NCBI GenBank assembly: GCA_913058165.1
Contig: CAJXQV010000092.1
Span: forward strand, 1 to 5,502
Length of the DNA: 5,502 bases
Reading direction: 5' to 3'
Origin: an uncultured Chromatiales bacterium
Lineage (GTDB): Bacteria; Pseudomonadota; Gammaproteobacteria; Steroidobacterales; GCA-2729495
Within the stretch, counting starts at the first letter, position 1; every line of letters begins with the position of its first letter. The notes under the pieces are model-generated. The model did no database searches, was not told the origin of the DNA, and saw only the letters and a program-made list of their open reading frames with translations. Positions 1-5,455 of the stretch are shown piece by piece. Made by a program: the position numbers and the translations under genes.

Positions 1-1051
1 CCGCTATATTGTCTATGCCATTCAGTGATTCGTCTTCACTAAAAAGGTCCACGCGGTTATAGATTTGCGTAATTACGCCAAAGTTGCCGGATCTATCAGA
101 CTCGAAGGCCCAAACCAGCCCTTTATCGCCAGCGTTAACTGTTGTGGAGATATACAGCACCCCGGCATGAAACCAGGCGCCTTCACCACGGACAAATTTG
201 GCGGCACCCAAAGCATGCGCTTGAGCGCGCGTGCTCTGAGTTGCTGCTGCTCGATCTGGCACCTCTACCCAGCTGACATTGCCTTCGCCGGCTATCTGAT
301 TTTCATCAATATTATCGACAACAGCCGCCTGTAATCGCCCACCTGTAAGGCTGCCAAAATTGTCGGGGATAAAACGATAAAGACAACCGTCGGTTTGATC
401 TTCCGTTAGGTAAACAATGCCGGTTGCAGGATCGACCGCTGCGGCCTCATGCTGAAACACACCCAGGGCATCGCGTCGCACAGGCGCTCGCTCGCCCCGA
501 TCCAGGGGAAAACATTCCCAGACCATGCCATCCGTATATTCTTCGCAGGATAACCAGGTGTTCCAGGGCGTCGTCCCGCCGGCACAGTTCATACTGGTGC
601 CGGAAAGCAGTTGATAGCCATCAATAACCTCGCCACTGGCATTGAATTCGATCGCGCCAACACCACCGCGCCCATTGCTAAGCTCACTGTTGGAAACATA
701 AATCCAGCCACCTTCAGGCGTGGCATAAATGGCCCCTCCATCAGGGCGTTCATGCCAATTGTAGCTGCCCCCCGTTACCACCGGTTGATCTGTTTTAGCA
801 ACAATCCGACTGCTAAACCCGGCCGGTAATAGCATGCCATTCGCATCAGGTACATCTGATAAGGGGCCGATATTTTTGATGTTGCTCATCGCCGCCCCCT
901 TCGCACTGCCATTTGAAGAGTTGCAGGCAGTGAGCAGCGGCCCGGCCGATAATGCCAACATAGAATTAAAGCCAATGCGCAAGAGTTTCCGGCGGCTAAT
1001 ATCAGGAAGCTGATAGAGGCTGAGTGGTGCAAGAGCTTGTCGAGTTGGCAT
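1..1051 (-). CDS. PhoX/DUF839-family phosphatase-like Tat lipoprotein, C-terminus missing
   Basis: The minus-strand frame is open from an ATG at 1051 to the left edge, giving 350 codons with no stop, so the gene is partial. The N-terminus carries a twin-arginine motif (SRRKLL, residues 19-24), a hydrophobic stretch (26-42) and a lipobox LTAC with C43 as the likely lipidated cysteine. This predicts a folded, Tat-exported, membrane-anchored lipoprotein. Family-typical blocks follow in order: YNWHERPDGGA (97-107), VSNSE (119-123), NCAGGTTPWNTWLSCEE (155-171), FQHEAAAVDPATG (199-211), YLTEDQ (214-219) and FVRGEGAW (286-293). These match PhoX/DUF839, a Tat-exported phosphatase family with an Fe-Ca cofactor; C156 and the following acidic residues correspond to the region that supplies metal ligands in PhoX. 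An in-frame TAA lies 6 bases upstream of the ATG and an AGAAGGT Shine-Dalgarno precedes it, so the start is secure. Many DUF839 proteins are uncharacterised, so phosphatase activity is inferred. Confidence 0.9.
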   Translation of the reverse strand, partial: MPTRQALAPLSLYQLPDISRRKLLRIGFNSMLALSAGPLLTACNSSNGSAKGAAMSNIKNIGPLSDVPDANGMLLPAGFSSRIVAKTDQPVVTGGSYNWHERPDGGAIYATPEGGWIYVSNSELSNGRGGVGAIEFNASGEVIDGYQLLSGTSMNCAGGTTPWNTWLSCEEYTDGMVWECFPLDRGERAPVRRDALGVFQHEAAAVDPATGIVYLTEDQTDGCLYRFIPDNFGSLTGGRLQAAVVDNIDENQIAGEGNVSWVEVPDRAAATQSTRAQAHALGAAKFVRGEGAWFHAGVLYISTTVNAGDKGLVWAFESDRSGNFGVITQIYNRVDLFSEDESLNGIDNIA

Positions 1052-1059
1052 GCTTGCTT

Positions 1060-1066
1060 ACCTTCT
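1060..1066 (-). promoter_or_regulatory. Ribosome binding site of the PhoX-like gene
   Basis: Read on the minus strand this is AGAAGGT, ending 8 bases before the ATG at 1051. It is a good Shine-Dalgarno match at normal spacing. With the in-frame TAA between it and the start codon, it fixes the start of the PhoX-like gene. Confidence 0.75.
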
Positions 1067-1084
1067 AGAGCTATTGAAGACCCA

Positions 1085-1113
1085 ATTATAGGCTTGCTTC
1101 CGGCGACCCACAA
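1085..1113 (-). promoter_or_regulatory. Predicted sigma70-type promoter for the PhoX-like gene
   Basis: On the minus strand a perfect TATAAT -10 box (1090 down to 1085) lies exactly 17 bases from TTGTGG (1113 down to 1108), a half match to TTGACA. Transcription would begin near 1078, giving a leader of about 27 bases that contains the AGAAGGT ribosome binding site. I see no obvious Pho box (tandem CTGTCAT-like repeats) in the right place, so phosphate control is not supported by what is visible here. Confidence 0.6.
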
Positions 1114-1152
1114 CACGGCTGCTTTTAGGCAGAGACGTGCCATAAAGGGGGC

Positions 1153-1186
1153 CAGAGTCGTTTTTACTCTGAGCCTAATTATTCCA
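1153..1186 (+). repeat. Dispersed hairpin repeat, copy 1
   Basis: This is the first of three same-orientation copies of a 34-35 bp sequence. It starts with the inverted repeat CAGAGT / ACTCTG (1153-1158 and 1166-1171) around a seven-base loop CGTTTTT, and continues GAGCCTAATTATTCCA. Its hairpin is the best preserved of the three (6 perfect pairs). A second small inverted repeat, CTGC / GCAG, lies about 20 bases upstream (1119-1132). The reverse complement (AATTAGGCTCAGAGTAAAAA) resembles sequences I recall near REP-associated tyrosine transposase genes in gammaproteobacteria. That resemblance is from memory and unverified. No transposase is in the window. Confidence 0.7.
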
Positions 1187-1290
1187 TGGGCTTACAATGG
1201 CCTTTGGATCCGGGGTAGGTAACGGTTGCAAGGTTCCTGTAACATCCCAAACGGTATCGGGTAAAGCTATATTGGCTAGTGAATAGGGCT

Positions 1291-1320
1291 TCTAACAAAC
1301 TGCAGCCACGAGCGTTATGT
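1291..1320 (+). other. Integron attC-like half-site pair, probably degenerate
   Basis: TTCTAAC (1290-1296) matches the integron attC R'' consensus RYYYAAC at 6 of 7 positions, and GTTATGT (1314-1320) matches the R' consensus GTTRRRY at 6 of 7. They face each other as attC half-sites do, with TAAC and GTTA as inverted repeats, and the next gene begins 28 bases after the putative crossover side, as in gene cassettes. However, only 17 bases separate TAAC from GTTA, whereas functional attC sites are about 57-141 bp, and I see no inner L'/L'' boxes. It may be an internally deleted attC or a coincidence. Confidence 0.2.
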
Positions 1321-1348
1321 GCGAATGAAAATTCGGGGGGTATAAAAT

Positions 1349-1549
1349 ATGGATGTTTCAGGTTTGGGAATGCTGGTAGTTATTGCCGCAACCGGGTTTC
1401 TTTGGGTGTTGCCGATATTAATAATTATCAGTTCAAATAAAACCACGGGCGGTGAAAAATTGGCATGGGTATTAGCTGTTCTTTTTATATCGTGGTTCGC
1501 GTGGATATTTTATATGTTGCTCGCGCCTATCAAAACTAAAAACGAATAA
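1349..1549 (+). CDS. Small two-helix membrane protein, PLDc_N-like
   Basis: This encodes 66 residues with two predicted membrane helices, about residues 7-28 and 38-59, joined by a short polar loop (SSNKTTGGEK, 28-37). The C-terminus is short and charged (KTKNE). The GGEKLAWVLAVLFISWFAWI stretch followed by FYMLLAP resembles the small PLDc_N-type membrane domain (phospholipase D nuclease N-terminal) that also occurs alone in many small bacterial proteins of unknown function; this is recognised by pattern only. With the start at 1349, a run of six G (1335-1340) sits 8 bases upstream and can serve as a ribosome binding site. The gene lies alone between repeat copies 1 and 2 and has no same-strand neighbour closer than about 150 bases. 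Similar small two-helix proteins include superinfection-immunity-like ones, but no specific function can be assigned. Confidence 0.7.
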   Translation: MDVSGLGMLVVIAATGFLWVLPILIIISSNKTTGGEKLAWVLAVLFISWFAWIFYMLLAPIKTKNE

Positions 1550-1598
1550 ATGGGCTTAGAGCAAAAATCCGAACACTGCCGCAGTGCTTGCGATTTGC

Positions 1599-1632
1599 CA
1601 GAGTGGTTTTTACTATGAAGCTAATTATTCCA
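1599..1632 (+). repeat. Dispersed hairpin repeat, copy 2
   Basis: Second copy of the 34-35 bp repeat, 49 bases after the stop codon of the small membrane protein gene. It keeps AGAGTGGTTTTTACT and CTAATTATTCCA, but A1615 replaces C, which breaks one pair of the AGAGT/ACTCT stem. A separate perfect inverted repeat, CACTGC-C-GCAGTG (1574-1586), lies 12 bases upstream. Copy 3 has a weaker equivalent (CACT...AGTG, 2463-2475), so the repeat unit may really be about 60 bp with two consecutive hairpins. Confidence 0.75.
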
Positions 1633-1651
1633 ACTATTCCTAGCTCATTTT

Positions 1652-1693
1652 TTAAGGTAGAGTTCGCATTTAATACAGACAGTTAAGGTAGAG
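1652..1693 (+). repeat. Pair of 11 bp direct repeats upstream of the secreted-protein gene
   Basis: TTAAGGTAGAG occurs at 1652-1662 and again, perfectly, at 1683-1693. The copies start 31 bases apart, close to three helical turns. The second copy contains the AAGG that acts as ribosome binding site for the gene starting at 1698. The pair could be a local duplication, a protein binding site, or chance. No convincing -35/-10 pair stands out, although TTTAAT (1669-1674), between the copies, is a 5 of 6 match to a -10 box. Confidence 0.45.
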
Positions 1694-1697
1694 AAAC

Positions 1698-2144
1698 ATG
1701 AAATTAGCAGTGTTTTTGAGTGTAGTGATTGGCTTAGGTCTTGCCAGTATTGTCAGAGCCGACGATATTGTCAGAGCAGACGAGTTTCCAAGCATGGTTG
1801 GGACGTGGAAAGGAACATCTGAGGCCGTGGTTCTCGGCAAGCTTGCGTACTACCCTGATGTGGCTTCTGAACAGGCAATACCGCAAGCGAGTAGCGCAGA
1901 CTTTGTCATTAATCTGACGCATCAAGATGGTCGGCGTATGTGGGGCAATGTGAGCTCAAATAATATGACAGAGCCGTGGATAGGCGTTTTTTGGAATGAC
2001 AGGAAATCGTTTGAGGCAGTAGATGAAAATGGCCAGATAGAAGGGCGGATGATAGACGCGAACACCGTGGAAGTAATATACACCCAATACGACAGCAGCG
2101 GTCTGATTACTAGTCATGTTGTTTTCTCGCGCTCTGTAGATTAA
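1698..2144 (+). CDS. Secreted small protein of unknown function, probable beta-barrel-like fold
   Basis: This encodes 148 residues. Residues 1-17 form a signal peptide (K2, then a hydrophobic core LAVFLSVVIGLGLA), with a VRA cleavage motif ending at A21 and a second at A27. The mature part begins near FPSMVGTWKGTSE (30-42) and includes HQDGRRMWGNVSS (about 75-87) and a C-terminal VVFSRS. This order resembles a family of uncharacterised exported proteins that start GTWxGT and carry a GRRFxG segment; a lipocalin-like small barrel is a guess. The mature protein has no cysteine, so no disulfides. An AAGG ribosome binding site (1685-1688) is 9 bases before the ATG. The gene sits alone between repeat copies 2 and 3, and the nearest terminator (2349-2373) is about 200 bases downstream. 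The odd feature is a duplicated six-residue cleavage region (see the separate repeat entry). The function is unknown. Confidence 0.8.
   Translation: MKLAVFLSVVIGLGLASIVRADDIVRADEFPSMVGTWKGTSEAVVLGKLAYYPDVASEQAIPQASSADFVINLTHQDGRRMWGNVSSNNMTEPWIGVFWNDRKSFEAVDENGQIEGRMIDANTVEVIYTQYDSSGLITSHVVFSRSVD
1749..1784 (+). repeat. In-frame 18 bp tandem duplication at the signal-peptide cleavage site
   Basis: Two adjacent 18-base units, 1749-1766 and 1767-1784, differ at two positions (C1760/A1778 and T1766/G1784). They encode IVRADD (residues 18-23) and IVRADE (24-29). Each unit contains VRA followed by an acidic residue, a plausible signal peptidase I site, so the exported protein has two possible cleavage points six residues apart. 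Confidence 0.85.
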
Positions 2145-2157
2145 CTCACAATCCTGA

Positions 2158-2292
2158 ATAAACCTGAGCAAAGCGACCCTGACCGATGCGAACCTAAGCT
2201 TCGTTGGAAACCAAACCGGCGTGATCCTCACGGATGCAACTTGGGGAAAGAGCACCTGTCGGGACTGGGCAGTCACTAACACTGGCTGTTGA
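2158..2292 (+). pseudogene. 3' remnant of a pentapeptide-repeat protein gene
   Basis: Directly after the secreted-protein gene, the frame ending at the TGA of 2290-2292 encodes 44 residues: INLSKATLTDANLSF, then VGNQTGVILTDATWGKSTC, then RDWAVTNTGC. The xNLSK-ATLTD-ANLSF series fits the A(D/N)Lxx pentapeptide-repeat pattern. The LTDATW...TC ending resembles the C-termini of many pentapeptide-repeat proteins, which often end in DATW...TCPDG...GGTC. The frame is closed by a TGA at 2155-2157, and no start codon or ribosome binding site precedes the repeats, so only the end of a gene remains. A strong terminator 57 bases downstream would fit the original gene. The fragment implies that the upstream part was lost when the present left neighbour arrived or the region rearranged. 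Confidence 0.6.
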
Positions 2293-2348
2293 GCGTTGGA
2301 GTTCATTTAGTTATAGACTAAGACCAGCTCGTTAAGTCACTACAATAC

Positions 2349-2373
2349 AAAATGGCCCCTCTGGGGCCGTTTT
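2349..2373 (+). terminator. Strong intrinsic terminator, potentially bidirectional
   Basis: GGCCCC (2354-2359) and GGGGCC (2363-2368) form a six-pair GC stem around a TCT loop. A T-G wobble and an AAAA (2349-2352) / TTTT (2370-2373) tract extend it, so it can work on either strand. It lies 57 bases after the pentapeptide-repeat remnant and separates the small-gene block from the zinc-finger gene, which therefore probably has its own promoter between 2374 and 2535. Confidence 0.85.
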
Positions 2374-2480
2374 GCTCTCAGGCACTTTTCATTCAGCGAA
2401 CGGCACTTGGTAAAGTTTGTTCAACCATTCGGCAAACAAACAAATGGGGCCGAAAACCTGGACACTAAAGCAGTGCTGGG

Positions 2481-2515
2481 TAGAGTGGTTTTTACTCTGA
2501 CCCTAATTATTACCA
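2481..2515 (+). repeat. Dispersed hairpin repeat, copy 3
   Basis: Third copy of the repeat, ending 20 bases before the start codon of the zinc-finger gene. AGAGT (2482-2486) pairs with ACTCT (2494-2498) around GGTTTTT, and GGT before the stem can pair with ACC after a bulged G2499. A hairpin with a bulge and a GTAG-like foot (GGTAGAGT) recalls REP elements. Compared with copy 2 it differs at about four positions plus an inserted A2512. A CACT/AGTG inverted repeat (2463-2475) precedes it, matching the extra hairpin before copy 2. Confidence 0.75.
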
Positions 2516-2535
2516 TCTACGGTTATAGGTGAACC

Positions 2536-2886
2536 ATGAAGGCCTCAAATACAAAGCTTTACGCCGAGCAGTTGCGTGCTGTGCAAGCTCAGCTGGAGCT
2601 TGACTCCGAGACTGGCGATGCTGCAGCCAGTATTGTTGAGTTGGATCAGTCGCGGGTAGGGCGCTTGTCACGCATGGATGCTTTGCAGGCGCAGTCTATG
2701 TCGCAAGCATCTCAACGGCGAAGGGTGCAGCAGTTGCGGGACATCGCGGCGGCACTGAATCGGATTAAAGTCGGCACCTTTGGTGTTTGTCTTGATTGTG
2801 ATGAACCCATCAACCCAAAACGTCTGAGTTTTGACCCCTCTGTGCGCTACTGCCTGGGGTGCGCCACAGAACGGGATGGAAGATAA
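2536..2886 (+). CDS. DksA/TraR-family C4 zinc-finger protein
   Basis: This encodes 116 residues. The C-terminus has a four-cysteine zinc finger, C85-x2-C88-x17-C106-x2-C109, with the same spacing as DksA. The N-terminal part (about 5-30 and 50-78) is predicted to form a helical hairpin, and its middle carries LDQSRVGRLSRMDALQ (36-51), a block I recognise from the short DksA/TraR-like subfamily. Known members bind the RNA polymerase secondary channel and alter transcription, often with ppGpp; that role is inferred here. At 116 residues it is shorter than E. coli DksA (151) and longer than TraR (73). It lacks an exact DxxDxA coiled-coil tip; D48-A49 is the nearest equivalent. AGGTGA (2527-2532) precedes the ATG at a rather short distance. 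Repeat copy 3 lies in the leader, and the propeller-amidohydrolase gene starts 62 bases after the stop on the same strand with no terminator between them. Confidence 0.9.
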   Translation: MKASNTKLYAEQLRAVQAQLELDSETGDAAASIVELDQSRVGRLSRMDALQAQSMSQASQRRRVQQLRDIAAALNRIKVGTFGVCLDCDEPINPKRLSFDPSVRYCLGCATERDGR

Positions 2887-2948
2887 GACGCGTTTCGCCA
2901 GGGTTATGCTCAGTAGATTTAAATAGGTGTACTGTCGCCGGATAAGAT

Positions 2949-5455
2949 ATGAGAGCTTCCATCTACAAATACACTCTTGTAACCGCGGCGCTTGTCGCAC
3001 TGATTGTCGTGGCGGGCGTCTACAGTCAGCGCAACCTTGCTGACGCCGTACAAGTTACCAGCGGAACCCGCTTCGCGGTAACCGGTGATTCTGCCGGTCT
3101 CATCATCGATCTGCAGGGCATCCTTTGGTCACTGCCGGTTCAGGGCGGAAAGGCTACAGCGCTTAGTGCGCCGCTCGATGATTTGCGTCGTCCGCAACTC
3201 AGCCCTGATGGCTCACTGCTTGTTGCTGAGAGCTTCGCGACCGGCTACTGGAACCTGGTGGTCATGAATCGTGACGGTGGCAATCATCAGCCACTGACAA
3301 CGGGGCCGCATGATGATAGGGACGCGCTGTGGTCAGCGGACGGTCGATCAATTACCTTTGCGACGGATCGTGGCGGTGATGTCGGGCGCTGGTCGGTCGA
3401 TGTTGCAACCGGTGAGTTGGCTCCGCTTGATGCGGCCGATCAATATCAAAACCTGAGTAAGGCGTTGCATGCGCCGCGGCCCAGTCCGGATAACGCGTTG
3501 CTCGCGTGGGTGCAAGTCCGCGAAAGCAATAGTTTCCCGGGCGTGGCCGTCAATGAGCTCGTCTTGTCTGACCTGCGATCCGGGGCAGTGAGCACCGTGT
3601 CGGGGGTCGACAGCGATGTCTTTAACATGCCGCCTGCATGGCTTGATGAGACCACACTGTTGTACACGGCGGACGGGCGCATTCAGCAGCTTAATGTGAT
3701 TAGCGGCACAACAACCGTCGTGCCCTTTGCCGTTACCTTATCGCTGAAGGTGCCCGACTATACGCGGCGATTACCCATTGCTTTTGCACAGCAGTCGCAA
3801 CCGGCGCTGGGCATTGTTGATCCCGTAATGCTACCCGGCAATGCCATCGTCTTTACAGCATTGGGTGATCTCTGGTTGCTCGACGAAGACAACCGGCTGC
3901 AGCGGTTGACCGATGATGCATTTGTCGAGCGCGACCTCTCGGTATCGCCCGATGGCGGCAGGCTCGTTTACATCTCTGACCGTGGCGGATCAATGCAGAT
4001 ATGGGAGCATGACCTCGCCACAGGCGAAGCCCGCTTGATCCTCAAAGACAGTCGGGGCCCTCGTTACCCCACATTCTCGCCGGACGGAACCCATATTGCG
4101 TTTCAGGAAGTGGGCCCGCGTGGCACGCAGGATTTTACGGTGCATGTGCTGGATACCCAGACAGGCAAGCGCCGCAAGCTGCGCAACAGTCCGAAGATCT
4201 GGCCCGGTCGCATGGCCTGGAGTGCAGATGGCAATTACATAACTGTGGCTGAACTGAATTCGATGGGCGACGCAAGCGATGGTCGCAATCGACTCGTGCG
4301 GATCAGCATCGAAGGTGACGCCCGGGATGTGGTTGCGCTGCCGGATGCCATGACGGTAGACACCGGTCCGGTCGCGAGTCGCACTGGTCAGAATGCGCAA
4401 CAGCTTGCATTGGTTATAAACGGCAGTCTCTGGCGTCTGCCGGTTCAAGCCGACGGACGCGCTGCCGGTGCGCCGGAGCAGATACTCGATGCATTGGTCG
4501 AATCACCGGGGTGGTCGTTTGATGGCATGCACATTGTGGTGCTGGGTCCCGACGGGCTAAGCATGGTCGACGTGCAGCAAGGTCGCAGCCGTGCCCGTAA
4601 CCCAGAGTTGGAGTGGCAGCCCGCACGCGGCACCGGCCGGCAGTTGATTCATGCGGGACGTCTGTGGGACGGCACGGGCGACACGTGGCAGACCAATGTC
4701 GATATCCTCATTGAGGGTGCCCGCATTGTCGGCGTGACACCGCATGCTGAACATCCGACCGATGCAGTCGTCATTGACGCAAGTGATCGCAGCGTGCTGC
4801 CGGGGCTCATCGATCATCATGTGCATTTCGAACCCCATCGGGGGGAATGGGTGGGGCGCGCTTTGCTTGCCTTCGGCATAACAACGGTGGTCGAGCCCGG
4901 TAGCCTGCCTTACGAATCACGCGAACATATGGAAAGCTGGCAAAGTGCACGCCGCATCGGGCCACGGCTGGTGTATGCCGGACCACAACTGGACGGCGCA
5001 CGGCGTACATTTCACTTTGCGAGCCACATCGAGAGCGGCGAACGCCTGCAACGCGAACTCGAACGCGGCGACCGGCTCGGTTATGGACTCATCAAAACCT
5101 ATCGGCGCCTGCGGCCCGAGTTGCAGCAACAGGCGGTGCAGGGGGCTCATGAGCGCGGCCTGCCGGTGACGGCCCACGCCGCCATGCGCGGTATTGGTTT
5201 TGGTGGCGATCGCACAGAGCACCTGCGCGGTTCGAGTCGGACGGACGGCTCTTCCAAGCAATCCGATCTGCTGGCCAGTTACGGCGACGTGCGCGCCATT
5301 TATGGCCGTGAGGGTGCAACGCTCACGCCGACGCTGGTCAACCAAGGCGGCTATTTTGATATCAGTCTGCGGGCAGCAGCCAACGGCGAGAGTCTGGACA
5401 CAATCGACACCTACGCACATTTTTATGACGCAGCGTATCGCAACAACTTAAACAC
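2949..5455 (+). CDS. Exported TolB/PD40-like propeller plus amidohydrolase fusion protein, C-terminus missing
   Basis: The frame is open from the ATG at 2949 to the contig end: 835 genuine codons, then adapter sequence. Residues 8-24 form a signal peptide or N-terminal anchor (YTLVTAALVALIVVAG, few charges). The next ~500 residues carry TolB/PD40-type propeller signatures, (F/W/L)SPDG-like: LSPDG (84-88), LWSADG (127-132), PSPDN (178-182), VSPDGG (332-337, then YISDRGG), FSPDG (376-380), WSADG (424-428) and WSFDG (502-506). An amidohydrolase domain begins near LIHAGRLWDGTG (546-557). Visible metal-site residues are H624 and H626 in PGLIDHHVHF (618-627), K716 in LIKTY, H743 in VTAHA and H758 in TEHLRG. 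The expected later catalytic Asp lies beyond the cut. The family is known as exported putative imidazolonepropionase- or dipeptidase-like hydrolases of roughly 1,000 or more residues; the substrate is unknown. No clear ribosome binding site is visible, so translation may depend on the upstream zinc-finger gene's transcript. Confidence 0.9.

Noticed and set aside
65..829. Plus-strand reading frames across the left end and the minus-strand frame at 886-1143.
   Set aside because: They overlap the long open PhoX-like frame on the minus strand, which has family motifs, a ribosome binding site and a promoter; the others show no recognisable protein features.
1153..1186. The AGAGT...ACTCT hairpins as transcription terminators.
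   Set aside because: The stem is only 5-6 pairs with a T-rich loop, and no U-tract follows the stem on either strand; the sequence after it is CTAATTATT.
1268..1273. TATATT as the -10 box of a promoter for the small membrane protein gene.
   Set aside because: No acceptable -35 hexamer lies 16-18 bases upstream, and the site is about 75 bases before the start codon without other support.
2139..2294. RYYYAAC/GTTRRRY-like words (GATTAAC near 2140, GTTGGAA near 2203, GTTGAGC at 2288) as a second integron attC.
   Set aside because: The words are short, the inner boxes and stem pairing are missing, and the interval is better explained as the pentapeptide-repeat remnant.
3446..5451. Several minus-strand and plus-strand frames of 60-170 codons across the right half.
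   Set aside because: They are shadows of the 835-codon propeller-amidohydrolase frame, which has clear motifs throughout; the shadow translations are rich in Arg, His and Cys and match nothing.
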